Numbered from the stretch's first letter, positions 1 to 7,877 are shown. The stretch: DNA of 12,092 bases from Streptomyces sp. (GCA_003519485.1 DOWQ01000389.1:618-12709); one strand, 5' to 3'. A program made the numbers and translations. The notes: generated by a model from the sequence alone, not told the origin.

Positions 1-471
1 CCGCTCGCCTTCCGGGCGCACCATGAGCGGGTCACCTCGTACGTCGAGAGCGGGCGGCGGGAGGGGGCCACGCTGCTGCACGGCGGCGCGCGCCCCGCGC
101 ACCTGTCGCGGGGCTTCTTCCTGGAGCCGGCGGTCTTCGCCGATGTCGAGGACGAGATGACGATCGCCCGCGAGGAGATCTTCGGACCGGTCATGTCCGT
201 GCTGTCCTGGCGCGACTGGGACGACGTGATCGCCCGCGCGAACGCGACCCGGCTCGGCCTCACGGCGAACGTCTGGACCAACGACATCTCGACCGCCATG
301 CGGACGGCACGCGCTCTGGAGGCCGGCTACGTCCACGTGAACGGCACCGGCCGCCGGCCGACCGGCATGCCCTTCGGCGGCTGGAAGAACAGCGGGCTCG
401 GCAAGGAGAACGGCCTCGAAGAACTGCTGTCCTACACGAGGGAGAAGAGTGTGACGGTGACATTGCTGTGA
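1..471 (+). CDS. Aldehyde dehydrogenase, C-terminal part (5' end outside window)
   Basis: Frame 1 is open from base 1 to the TGA at 469-471 and gives the last 156 residues of an NAD(P)-dependent aldehyde dehydrogenase, a family of about 480 residues that oxidises aldehydes to carboxylates in the cytoplasm. Visible family signatures are the G-F-F-L-E-P-A-V-F segment, the REEIFGPV block with its cofactor-binding Glu and Phe, and the C-terminal PFGGWKNSGLGKENG block followed by the usual LLSYTREKSV oligomerisation tail. The catalytic Cys and the NAD-binding domain lie upstream of the window, so the substrate class cannot be judged. The stop codon overlaps the start of the next gene (GTGA), so the two are almost certainly cotranscribed and translationally coupled. 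An aldehyde product of the neighbouring enzymes is a plausible substrate; this is inference only. Confidence 0.95.
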   Translation, partial: PLAFRAHHERVTSYVESGRREGATLLHGGARPAHLSRGFFLEPAVFADVEDEMTIAREEIFGPVMSVLSWRDWDDVIARANATRLGLTANVWTNDISTAMRTARALEAGYVHVNGTGRRPTGMPFGGWKNSGLGKENGLEELLSYTREKSVTVTLL

Positions 472-1070
472 CCGCGATGGAGCTGGACCCGCGACGGACC
501 GGGCTCGTCGTGTTCGACATGCTCGAGGCCTACCGGACCGCGATCGAGGAGGCCGGCACGGTGGTGCCCGTGCAGCGCCTGCTCAGCGGCGCGCGGAGAG
601 CGGCTGTCCCGGTCTTCTGGGCGCGCGCCGATCACCGCCCCGACGGGGCGGATTTCGCCCGGACGCTGACCGACAGCGACCAGCGGCTGCGCCCCTGGTC
701 CGCAGGCAGTCCCCAGCCGGACCGCCCCCCGCACGGCTCGGGTTCGCCGGGGCTGCGCGTCCTGCGCGAACTCGACCAGCGAGCCGAGGACTACCAGGTC
801 CCCAAGCACCGGTGGTCCGCCCTCTCCGGTACGCATCTGGAGCTGTCGATGCGCTCGCGCGGCATCGACACGATCCTGCTCGTCGGAGGTTCCACGCACG
901 TCGGGATCGCCTCGACCGCCTACGCCGCCCGCGATCTCGACTTCCAGATCGTCGTCGTGCGGGACGGCTGCCACGGCTTCGCCGAGCAGCGCGCCTTCTT
1001 CCTCGACAAGGTCTTCCCGCGGATGTGCCGCGTCCGTACCGTCGACGAGGTCCTCGCGGCCCTCTCCTGA
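468..1070 (+). CDS. Isochorismatase-family hydrolase lacking the nucleophilic cysteine
   Basis: This 200-residue protein has the isochorismatase/cysteine-hydrolase fold: strand 1 GLVVFDM carries the catalytic Asp (D17), a PVFWARAD strand follows, the catalytic Lys is K113 in VPKHRWSAL, and the nucleophile-loop block is VGGSTHVGIASTAYAARD followed by FQIVVVRDG. Amidase members (nicotinamidase, N-carbamoylsarcosine amidase) have Cys in the loop; here the aligned residue is Gly (G146, GGG at 903-905). The same Cys-to-Gly state is known in EntB and PhzD isochorismatases, which hydrolyse a vinyl ether without a thiol nucleophile. So either a non-amidase reaction or a degenerate enzyme is expected. 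The GTG start at 468 overlaps the ALDH stop by four bases; an ATG at 477 is an alternative. The fold assignment is secure and the substrate is unknown. Confidence 0.9.
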   Translation: MTAMELDPRRTGLVVFDMLEAYRTAIEEAGTVVPVQRLLSGARRAAVPVFWARADHRPDGADFARTLTDSDQRLRPWSAGSPQPDRPPHGSGSPGLRVLRELDQRAEDYQVPKHRWSALSGTHLELSMRSRGIDTILLVGGSTHVGIASTAYAARDLDFQIVVVRDGCHGFAEQRAFFLDKVFPRMCRVRTVDEVLAALS

Positions 1071-1106
1071 GGGGGTCAGGGCCCCGCACGGCAGGGCAGC
1101 CCGGCG

Positions 1107-1126
1107 GACCGGTTACTTCACCGGTC
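1107..1126. terminator. Possible hairpin between convergent genes
   Basis: GACCGGT (1107-1113) and ACCGGTC (1120-1126) form a perfect 7-bp stem with a 6-base loop that contains part of the MFS stop codon. It lies between the convergent hydrolase (+) and MFS (-) genes, where a bidirectional terminator would be expected. No T-tract follows on either strand, so this is a weak call. Confidence 0.22.
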
Positions 1127-2405
1127 GTCCGTCGGTGACCTCGCCGGCCGGCGGTTCCCGCGGCGCGGCCGGGCCGGTGCCGGACTCGGGAACCGACGCT
1201 TCGGCGTACTCCCGCACGACGTTCGGACGGGTCAGGAAGGCACCCGCGACGAGCACCGGACCGAGCGCGCCGAGCGTCAGCGCCACCACCGGCCCCACCA
1301 CCGCTGCCAACGCGCCGATGGCCATGTCCCCGATCGCCGGGCCGCCGCGCGAGGACATCTGGTAGAAGGCGGTCACCCGGCCGCGGATCTCGTCCGAGGT
1401 GTCGACCTGCACCGCGGCATGCCGGATGGTCGTGGCCATCGCGTCCAGCGCGCCGAGCAGCAGAGCCGCGACCAGCGCGAGCAGGAAAAAGCGTGCCTGA
1501 GCGAGCAGCATGGCGGCGAAGCCGTACAGCACGGTCGAGACCAGCACGACCCTGCCGAGCCGCTTGCTGCGTCCGACGACGCGGAAGGTGGTGTAGGTGG
1601 CGAGCAGCGCACCTGCCGACGGCGCCGACGAGAGCAACCCGTACCCGGTCGGACCCACGTGGAGGACGTCGAGCGCCAGCGCGGGGAGCACCACCCGGTA
1701 GGCACCGAAGACGGTGGCGGACAGGTCCAGGGCCATGAGCCGCGTGATGAGCGACCGGTGCGCGACGTAGCGGGCACCCTCGGCGATGGATCCGAAGACC
1801 GACCGCGGCGGTCCCGCCTGCACCAGCGGCGGCACCCGCAACACGGCCAGCAGACCGATGAGCACGGCGTACGTCACCACGTCGACCAGATACATCAGTC
1901 CCGGTCCGCCAACGGCGATGAGGACACCGGCCAGCGCGGGACCGAGCAGGACCGCCACTTCGCGCGACGGGTTGAGCAGCGCGATCGCCTGGGCGAGCTG
2001 CCGCTTCGGCACCATCGCGGGGATGATCGCCTGCCGGGCCGGTTGGTCGAAGGTCGCCGCGGCCGTCGTGAGCAGCACGCTCAGGATCACGTGCCAGGCC
2101 TGCGCCTGCCCCGTGAGCGTCAGGACCGCCAGGGCGAGGGCGACAAGGAGGCTGACCAGCTGCGCCGACTGCAGCAGCCTGCGCCGGTCGAGCCGGTCGG
2201 CGTAGGCACCGCCGAGCGGACTGAGCACCAGCAGCGCGACCGCCTGCCCGCCCCCGACGAGCCCGGTCTGGAGAACCGAACCCGTCAGGGCGTACACCTG
2301 ATAGAGATTCGCCGCGACTGTCCCCCGTGTCCCGGTCTGGGAGAGGACGACTCCCGCCCAGTAGAGCGTGAAATCGCGGTTGCGGAGCACGTCGGGAACT
2401 GCCAC
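1113..2405 (-). CDS. MFS efflux protein, EntS-like (MFS_3 family), copy 1
   Basis: This 430-residue membrane protein is of the MFS_3/EntS type, proton-driven exporters in the cytoplasmic membrane. Family signatures are the N-terminal RNRDFTLYWAGVVLSQTGT block, the loop 2-3 motif GGAYADRLDRRRLLQ, and the TFDQPARQAIIPAMVPKRQLAQA block in the region after TM4. About 10-12 hydrophobic segments follow, and the tail is hydrophilic (SGTGPAAPREPPAGEVTDG). The start is GTG at 2405; GGAGG at 2415-2419 lies 9 bases upstream. It is the last gene of the ABC importer operon, 63 bp after the ATPase stop, and shares its family with the gene at 10017. An exporter beside an importer suggests removal of a toxic analogue, intermediate or product. 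The cargo is unknown. Confidence 0.92.
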   Translation of the reverse strand: MAVPDVLRNRDFTLYWAGVVLSQTGTRGTVAANLYQVYALTGSVLQTGLVGGGQAVALLVLSPLGGAYADRLDRRRLLQSAQLVSLLVALALAVLTLTGQAQAWHVILSVLLTTAAATFDQPARQAIIPAMVPKRQLAQAIALLNPSREVAVLLGPALAGVLIAVGGPGLMYLVDVVTYAVLIGLLAVLRVPPLVQAGPPRSVFGSIAEGARYVAHRSLITRLMALDLSATVFGAYRVVLPALALDVLHVGPTGYGLLSSAPSAGALLATYTTFRVVGRSKRLGRVVLVSTVLYGFAAMLLAQARFFLLALVAALLLGALDAMATTIRHAAVQVDTSDEIRGRVTAFYQMSSRGGPAIGDMAIGALAAVVGPVVALTLGALGPVLVAGAFLTRPNVVREYAEASVPESGTGPAAPREPPAGEVTDGRPVK

Positions 2406-2441
2406 GAGGGTGGACCTCCATGCGGAAGCGAGTCGGGCCGG

Positions 2442-2463
2442 CCGGTACGGGCAGGGGTACCGG
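2442..2463 (-). other. Small inverted repeat between ATPase and MFS genes
   Basis: CCGGTAC (2442-2448) and GTACCGG (2457-2463) are a perfect 7-bp inverted repeat with an 8-base loop, in the 63-bp gap between the ATPase stop and the MFS ribosome binding site. It may moderate read-through into the MFS gene. There is no T-tract and no other support. Confidence 0.25.
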
Positions 2464-2468
2464 TACGG

Positions 2469-3635
2469 CTAACCGACGGGGACCAGGGACAGCTTGTCGG
2501 GGTCCATCCGGAGGTAGACCTTGGTCCCCGGCGCGATCGAGACCGTCGGGTTGGAGCGGTTGCGCACCTTGGCGGCGCCGACCTTCACGACGTGGTCGAC
2601 CGAGTCCCCGAGGAAGGCCCGCGTGATGACCTCACCCGTCCACTCGTTCGGCACGGTGCCGCCGGCGCCGATCAAGCCGATCTCGACCGCCTCGGGACGG
2701 ATCGAGACGATTGCCTCGCTGCCCACGGGCACGGCGGAGGAGGAACGGACCCGCAGCCTGCCCTCGCTCGTGTCGACGGTGACGCACTCCCCGTCGTTGC
2801 CGGCGACGATCCCCTTGAGGAAGTTCGAGGTGCCGATGAACTCGGCGACAAACCGTGAGTTCGGGTTGGTGTAGATGTCGCGCGGCTTGCCGAGCTGCAC
2901 GACCTTGCCCTCGCGCATGACGGCGATGTGCGAGGACAGCGCCAGCGCCTCGACCTGGTCGTGCGTGACGTAGATCGAGGTGATGCCGAGGTCCTTCTGC
3001 AGGCGCTTGAGCTCGAAGCGCAGCGAATCGCGAAGCTTCGCGTCCAGGTTCGACAGCGGCTCGTCGAGCAGCAGCAGCGACGGCTGCGTGACGATGGCGC
3101 GAGCCAGCGCCAGCCGCTGCTGCTGTCCCCCGGAGAGCTTGGTCGCCTGCCGGTCGGCCAGGTGACCGAGCTCCATCACCTCCAGCACCCGCCCCACGCT
3201 GTCGGCGATCTCGGCCTTGCTCGGCCGCTCGCTGCGCTTGCGCACCTGTAGGGGAAAGCCGACGTTGTCGAAGACCGACATGTGCGGCCAGATGGCATAG
3301 GACTGGAACACCATGCCTAGCCCGCGCTCATTGGCCGGCATGTTGACGGCGCTCTTCGCCTCCGCCGCCTCGAACAGCACGCGCTCGCCGACGGAGATGC
3401 GACCGGAGTCGGGCTTCTCGAGCCCGGCGATGGAGCGCAGCGTCGTGGTCTTGCCGCACCCGGAGGGACCGAGCAGGGTGAACATCTCGCCCTGCTTGAC
3501 CTCGAAGCTCACGTTGTGGACGGCGAAGACACGCGCCGGTTCGGTGTTGTCACCGTTCGCCCTGGCGGCCTTGGCCTGCTTGCGGGTCTTCCTGTCCGCC
3601 TCGAATGTCTTGACGAGGTTGTCGATGGCCAGCAC
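2469..3635 (-). CDS. ABC importer ATPase, ferric/polyamine/phosphonate class
   Basis: This 388-residue cytoplasmic ATPase powers the importer encoded by the neighbouring permease. In order it shows Walker A GPSGCGKTT (56-64), Q-loop Q111 in MVFQSYAIWPHMSV, signature LSGGQQQR (167-174), Walker B LLLLDEP (187-193), D-loop SNLD, and switch His H225 in VTHDQVEA. A C-terminal regulatory TOBE domain of about 140 residues follows. The FQSYAIWPHM and TOBE features place it with FbpC/PotA/PhnT-like ATPases. Residues 14-32, between the first strand and VFAVHNVSFEV, form a charged insertion (RKTRKQAKAAR) longer than the usual short turn. The GTG start at 3635 is fixed by a GAGGAGG at 3641-3647, 5 bases away. 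It lies 30 bp after the permease stop. Confidence 0.96.
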   Translation of the reverse strand: MLAIDNLVKTFEADRKTRKQAKAARANGDNTEPARVFAVHNVSFEVKQGEMFTLLGPSGCGKTTTLRSIAGLEKPDSGRISVGERVLFEAAEAKSAVNMPANERGLGMVFQSYAIWPHMSVFDNVGFPLQVRKRSERPSKAEIADSVGRVLEVMELGHLADRQATKLSGGQQQRLALARAIVTQPSLLLLDEPLSNLDAKLRDSLRFELKRLQKDLGITSIYVTHDQVEALALSSHIAVMREGKVVQLGKPRDIYTNPNSRFVAEFIGTSNFLKGIVAGNDGECVTVDTSEGRLRVRSSSAVPVGSEAIVSIRPEAVEIGLIGAGGTVPNEWTGEVITRAFLGDSVDHVVKVGAAKVRNRSNPTVSIAPGTKVYLRMDPDKLSLVPVG

Positions 3636-3665
3636 GTTGTCCTCCTCGGGAACGCGGTCGGCGGG

Positions 3666-5423
3666 TCAGTTCTGCTTGAGGCCGACCTTGGCCCCCAGCT
3701 TGTAAGCGACGGTCACGAGCACCACGAGCGTCAGGACCATCGCGACGCCGAGAGCAGCGAGAATGGTGAACTGGCCGTTCTCGAACTGTTCGAAGATCAG
3801 GATCGACAGAACTTCGTTGCCGGGGCTGTACAGCAGGATGGAGCTGCTCAGTTCCCGGAACGAAACCGTGAGGATGTAGATGAACCCGGCGACCAGCCCG
3901 GGACTGAGCAGCGGCAGCAGCACGCGGCGGAAGGTCTGCCACCAGCTTGCGCCGCAGACCTGCGCGGACTCCTCGAGCTCGGCCGAGATCTGGTGCATCG
4001 AGGTGACGGCGTAGCGCATGCCGTACGGCATGTACCGGGTGCAGTAGGCGATCAGCAGGATGAAAATGGTGCCGTAGATCGGCACGGGACTGCGCAGATA
4101 GACGAACGAGAGCGCGAGGCCCAGGACGAGCCCCGGGATGACCAGCGGGACGAACGCCAACTGGTCCACCGCGCCGCGGCCCGGAATCTTCGAGCGGACG
4201 ACGATCCACGCGGCGATGGACATGAACAGCATGACCAACGTGGCCGAGCCGATGCCGAGGATGAGACTGTTCTTCAACGCCGTCCCCGCCTGTGACAAAC
4301 CGGCCAACTCCCGGTAGTTGTCAAGCGTCATCGTGCTCAGGGCATCGAGCGAGGGGGCGACGTAGAACTTCAGCAACGAGGTGTAGAGCAGAACGGCCAG
4401 CGGCGCGAGGACCGTCACGAGGAAGTAGAGCACGATGAGGGCGCCGGCGACCGGGCGGAACTTGCCGAGCTCAATGGGCCGCGGCCGGAATCCCTTGCCG
4501 GTGACGGTCTGGTAGCTCTTGCTGTTGCGGCCGACCCGGTTGCTCAGGATGATGCCGAGGACAGCGATGGCGAGCAGCCCGAGCGCCAGGGCGCCGGCGC
4601 CGGCGAGGTCGGGCGGATAGCTGCGCAGTGTGAAGTAGATCCGGCTGGTGAAGACGTAGATGCCGTTCTGCAGGCCCAGCAGGGCCGGGACCTCGAAGCT
4701 CTCGAGGCTGCGTACCGTCATGATCAGGATGCTCGCGACGATCGCCGGGCGAACCAGCGGGATCGTGATCTTCCGGAACGTCGTCCAGCGGCTGGCGCCG
4801 GACATGAGCGCCGACTCCTCCAGCGACGGGTCCATCGAGCGAAACGCCGCCACCATCAGCAGGAAGACGATCGGCGACAGATGCAGCCCCTCGACCCAGA
4901 TCATCCCCCAGACCGTGAAGACGTCGAAGAAGCCCGGGCCCAGCAGCGGCTCGACGGCCGCGTTCAGCAGGCCGATGTCCGGGCTGGCCAGAAAGATCCA
5001 CGAGACGGTGTAGAGGATTCCCGGGATGATCAGCGGGATCATCGACGCGGCGAAGAACAGCGGCTTGAAGGGTACGTCCGTCCGAACGTTGAGGTACGCC
5101 AGCGCGGTCCCGACGACCAGGCTCAGGATCGCCGACCCGAAGGCGAACCACAGGGAGTTCGTGATGAGCTCACCGATGCCATTGGCGGAGTAGGCGCGCT
5201 GGAAGCCGCCGAGGGTGAATCCGTCCTCCTCGAAGAAGGTGCCCCAGACCAGGTAGTAGAGCGGAACGAGCGCGAGGTAGCCGATGACTCCGGCGACGCC
5301 GGCGACGATGAGCGTCTTGGGAGCGAGCAGAAAACGACGGGCTCGCCTTGCGCGGCTCGGCGCCGACTCTGCCGGTCGCGGTGACGGAGCCGTCGACTGC
5401 GCTGCCGGCGTAGCTGTTGTCAT
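3666..5423 (-). CDS. ABC importer permease, two fused transmembrane domains
   Basis: This 585-residue inner-membrane protein has two consecutive binding-protein-dependent transport domains, as in FbpB/ThiP-type permeases, so a single chain can form the whole translocation channel. Each half has its own EAA loop for docking the ATPase: LEESALMSGASRWTTFRK (201-218) and LEESAQVCGASWWQTFRR (483-500), both followed by the typical P-L-x-x-P. About 12 hydrophobic segments are visible, starting at residue 33 after a polar, Pro/Ser-rich N-terminus. The ATG at 5423 has GAGGTGA four bases upstream. The gene follows the second binding-protein gene after a 75-bp gap that contains a strong hairpin. Family and role are clear; the substrate is not. 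Confidence 0.96.
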   Translation of the reverse strand: MTTATPAAQSTAPSPRPAESAPSRARRARRFLLAPKTLIVAGVAGVIGYLALVPLYYLVWGTFFEEDGFTLGGFQRAYSANGIGELITNSLWFAFGSAILSLVVGTALAYLNVRTDVPFKPLFFAASMIPLIIPGILYTVSWIFLASPDIGLLNAAVEPLLGPGFFDVFTVWGMIWVEGLHLSPIVFLLMVAAFRSMDPSLEESALMSGASRWTTFRKITIPLVRPAIVASILIMTVRSLESFEVPALLGLQNGIYVFTSRIYFTLRSYPPDLAGAGALALGLLAIAVLGIILSNRVGRNSKSYQTVTGKGFRPRPIELGKFRPVAGALIVLYFLVTVLAPLAVLLYTSLLKFYVAPSLDALSTMTLDNYRELAGLSQAGTALKNSLILGIGSATLVMLFMSIAAWIVVRSKIPGRGAVDQLAFVPLVIPGLVLGLALSFVYLRSPVPIYGTIFILLIAYCTRYMPYGMRYAVTSMHQISAELEESAQVCGASWWQTFRRVLLPLLSPGLVAGFIYILTVSFRELSSSILLYSPGNEVLSILIFEQFENGQFTILAALGVAMVLTLVVLVTVAYKLGAKVGLKQN

Positions 5424-5462
5424 GTGATCACCTCGGTTGTTGACAAGGGGGCATGGCGGAGC

Positions 5463-5494
5463 GGTGTGCGGCCGGGCACCCCGGGCCGCACACC
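5463..5494 (-). promoter_or_regulatory. Intercistronic hairpin between binding protein and permease
   Basis: GGTGTGCGGCC (5463-5473) and GGCCGCACACC (5484-5494) are a perfect 11-bp inverted repeat with a 10-base loop. In the minus-strand transcript it begins four bases after the stop codon of the upstream binding-protein gene. No T-tract follows. It fits a partial terminator or a 3'-end stabiliser that gives more binding protein than permease, a common arrangement in ABC importer operons. The pairing is seen in the sequence; the function is inferred. Confidence 0.6.
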
Positions 5495-5498
5495 CGGC

Positions 5499-6620
5499 CT
5501 AGTTGCCGGCCTGCTCTCCACCGCTGACGACGGACTCGTACTTCTTGCTCCACTCGGCTCCCTCGTCGAGCAGCTTGGCGTTGTCCACCGCTATGACTTC
5601 GATGTCCTTGAGCGGGTCCTCACCCTCGGTGATCGACGGCGTGAGGTTCTGCGCCGCGATGATCTTCTGACCCTCTTCGAGCAGCCAGTCGGTGAAGAGC
5701 AGCGCGGAGCACGGGTTGGTCGCGGTCTTCATCAGCGCGATGCCGTTCGGGCGCGCGATGACGGGCTCGACGACCGGCTGGTACTCGACCGGCGCACCCT
5801 CTTGCTTCTGACGCTCGATGGCGTAGGTGTAGGGGGAGGCGATCACGGCGTACTGACCGGCCGACAGGAGTTCACCCATGACGGTGTGGCCCTTGACGAT
5901 CTTGGCGCCCCGCGCCATACCGGCGAAGAGCTTGTCGATCTCCGTCTCGCTCTTGCCCTGCTCCTGCCAGTACGCGTAGAGCGTCATGTACCAGTCGTAG
6001 TCGTCGACCTCCATCGCCAGCTGCCCGTCGTACCGCGGGTCGGCGAGGTCCTCCCAGCGCCGCGGCGGTCCGCCGACACCGCCGATGCGGTCGGTGTTCC
6101 AGGAGGGGGCGAAAAGGTTGAAGCGGGTAGCCGTCCAGCCCTCGAATCTGCCGGTCTCCGGGACGAGGTCGCGGCGCTCGCCCTCGTAGTCGGCCAGCTT
6201 CCCCTCCTTGTTGAGCGCCGTCAGCTCCCTGGAGTTCGTCTCCACGACGTCGTTGCCGGCGAATTTCGCACTCTGCTCCTGCAGGATGCGCTGGAGTACG
6301 GCCTCTGAACTGGCCCGGTAGAGCGACACCTCGATGTCGAAGGCGTCCTCGAATCCCTTCGCGGAGGCATCCGCGACCTCAGCGGTCATCGAGGTGTAGA
6401 AGGAGAGCCGGCCCTCTTCCTCGGCGCAGGCGACGAGTTCGTCACGCCGCTCCTGGCCGGCGAGGGCGGACAGCTTCGCGTAGACGTTCTCGGCCTCGCT
6501 CGCCGGGGTGTCTCCCCCGGCGGCCGCGTCGTTCGTCGTGGTCGGGGAGCCACCGCAGGCGGTGAGGGCGAACGCGGCCAGCGCAGCGCCGCAGGTGAGT
6601 CGGAGACGGATCGAGCGCAC
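5499..6620 (-). CDS. ABC importer solute-binding lipoprotein, paralogue B
   Basis: This is a 373-residue extracellular, lipid-anchored binding protein of the ferric/2-aminoethylphosphonate-type family (SBP_bac_6/8-like) that delivers ligand to the permease. The start is taken as GTG at 6620, because GAGGAGG (6627-6633) lies six bases upstream and this puts the lipobox L-T-A-C at Cys22, exactly as in the upstream paralogue. An in-frame ATG at 6671 and a GTG at 6881 would bury the signal sequence. Landmarks are LSFYTSMTA near the mature N-terminus, NDVVETN, GWTATRFN, KGHTVMGELLSAGQ, EGAPVEYQPVVEPVIARPNG and NPCSALLFTDWLL. The gene lies 56 bp downstream of its paralogue and is clearly homologous to it along its length, but it diverges in ligand-facing stretches, so a different or related ligand is possible. 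Confidence 0.93.
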   Translation of the reverse strand: MRSIRLRLTCGAALAAFALTACGGSPTTTNDAAAGGDTPASEAENVYAKLSALAGQERRDELVACAEEEGRLSFYTSMTAEVADASAKGFEDAFDIEVSLYRASSEAVLQRILQEQSAKFAGNDVVETNSRELTALNKEGKLADYEGERRDLVPETGRFEGWTATRFNLFAPSWNTDRIGGVGGPPRRWEDLADPRYDGQLAMEVDDYDWYMTLYAYWQEQGKSETEIDKLFAGMARGAKIVKGHTVMGELLSAGQYAVIASPYTYAIERQKQEGAPVEYQPVVEPVIARPNGIALMKTATNPCSALLFTDWLLEEGQKIIAAQNLTPSITEGEDPLKDIEVIAVDNAKLLDEGAEWSKKYESVVSGGEQAGN

Positions 6621-6626
6621 GGACGT

Positions 6627-6633
6627 CCTCCTC
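6627..6633 (-). promoter_or_regulatory. Ribosome binding site fixing the paralogue B start
   Basis: On the minus strand this reads GAGGAGG, six bases before the GTG at 6620. It is far stronger than anything in front of the in-frame upstream starts at 6671 and 6881, and it decides the start codon. Confidence 0.8.
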
Positions 6634-6676
6634 GGACGACGCAGGGACGGGGGGACCAGGGGGACGGACATGGCCG

Positions 6677-7801
6677 CTACTTCGAGGCGGCCCGGGTGAC
6701 TTTCGCGTAGAGCTCGTCCCACTTCTTCGGGTTCTCGAGTAGCTCCTGCTCCGGCACGGTGACCACATCCAGGCCCTCGACCGCCGTGGCGGCCTCTTCG
6801 GTGGAGCCGACCCGGAACGCATCCGCGACGGCCTTCTGACCGTCGGAGAGCTCGTAGTCCACGAACAGCAGGGCGGCACACGGATGAGCGGCGTTTTTCA
6901 TCAGGCCGACTCCGTTGGGTCGCACGACGACCGGCTGGACGGCCTCGCCCCGCGCCGGCTTCCAGGCGACGGGGGCCCCCTTGTCGGCGGCCTTGTCGAT
7001 GGTGTGGCTGTACGACGAGATGGCTACGGAGAACTGGCCGGCCGACAGCAACTCACCCTGCACCGTGTGGCCCTTGGCGATCTGGGAGTTCGCGGCGATG
7101 CCCTGGAAAAGGTCCAGTGCCTCCTGCTCACTCATGCCCTTTTCGATGAAGTGGTGGTGGAGCGCGGTGAACCAGTCGACGTCGCCGATCTCCATGGAAA
7201 GCTTGCCCTTCCACTTCGGATCGGCGAGCTCCTCGTAGCTCTCCGGCTCCTCGCCCGGCTTCACCAGGTCGGTGTTCCAGCCGATCACGAAGGTGTTGAA
7301 CCGCGTGGCCGTCCAGCCCTCCGCCCGCCCCTCCTTGCGCACGGCGTCGCGCATTTCGCCCTCGTACGGCGACAGCAGGCCCTCCTGCTGCGCCACGTTC
7401 AACTCGAGCGCGTTCGTCTCGATCACGTCGTTGCCGTGGTACCGGGCCTTCTGTTCCTGGAGCACCCGCTGCAGGACCGACTCCGAGTTGCCGCGGTACA
7501 CGCTCACCTCGATGTCATAGCGGTCGGAGAACTCCTCGACGAGGGGATCGATGTCGGTGTTGGAGGTGTAGACGGACAGCGCACCCTCCTTCTCGGCGCA
7601 CTTCACGAGCTCGTCGGTGCGCTGTCGGCCTGACAGGGCGCTGATGCGCTGGTACGTCTCGGCGGCCTTGGCGTTCCCTTTGGCGCCGGACTCGGCCTGG
7701 CCGGCCTTTTCCGGGCCGGCGGTCGGGGAGCCGCCGCACGCGGCGAGAAGGAGGGTTGCGGCCACCGCGGCGGCGGCACGGGGGGCGAGAGAACGCGTCA
7801 T
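6677..7801 (-). CDS. ABC importer solute-binding lipoprotein, paralogue A
   Basis: First gene of the importer operon: a 374-residue lipoprotein with a short basic n-region (MTRSLAPR), a hydrophobic stretch and the lipobox L-A-A-C at Cys22, then a polar linker (about 23-45) and the binding domain. Shared with the next gene are LSxYTS, YDIEVSVYRGNSESVLQRVLQEQ, NDVIETN, GWTATRFN, KGHTVQGELLSAGQ, GAPVAWKP, VRPNGVGLMK and HPCAALLFVDY, so the two arose by duplication. AGGAG (7807-7811) lies 5 bases before the ATG. The operon's putative control element is at 7866-7877, 64 bases upstream of the start. Family members bind ferric ions or small organic anions such as aminoalkylphosphonates; the ligand here cannot be read from the sequence. 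Confidence 0.95.
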   Translation of the reverse strand: MTRSLAPRAAAAVAATLLLAACGGSPTAGPEKAGQAESGAKGNAKAAETYQRISALSGRQRTDELVKCAEKEGALSVYTSNTDIDPLVEEFSDRYDIEVSVYRGNSESVLQRVLQEQKARYHGNDVIETNALELNVAQQEGLLSPYEGEMRDAVRKEGRAEGWTATRFNTFVIGWNTDLVKPGEEPESYEELADPKWKGKLSMEIGDVDWFTALHHHFIEKGMSEQEALDLFQGIAANSQIAKGHTVQGELLSAGQFSVAISSYSHTIDKAADKGAPVAWKPARGEAVQPVVVRPNGVGLMKNAAHPCAALLFVDYELSDGQKAVADAFRVGSTEEAATAVEGLDVVTVPEQELLENPKKWDELYAKVTRAASK

Positions 7802-7865
7802 TGGGTCTCCTGCGAAGAAGGACGGGCTGGACGGGGACGAAGAGTGGCCCGCGCAAGGCCTGAAG

Positions 7866-7877
7866 TCATACCATTAG
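7866..7877 (-). promoter_or_regulatory. Shared operator-like motif, copy C (importer operon)
   Basis: The minus strand reads CTAATGGTATGA, upstream of the first binding-protein gene. It differs by one base from the copies at 9936-9947 and 11350-11361 and points the same way relative to its gene. It is an AT-rich island in GC-rich DNA within the 132-bp gap 7802-7933. The repeat is directly seen; the operator role is inferred. Confidence 0.65.

Noticed and set aside
583..2421. 612-codon open frame on the minus strand
   Set aside because: It is longer than the MFS gene but is Arg/Gly/Ala/Pro-rich with no domain pattern, runs antisense to the hydrolase gene and overlaps the MFS gene in another frame. 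It is a high-GC shadow frame.
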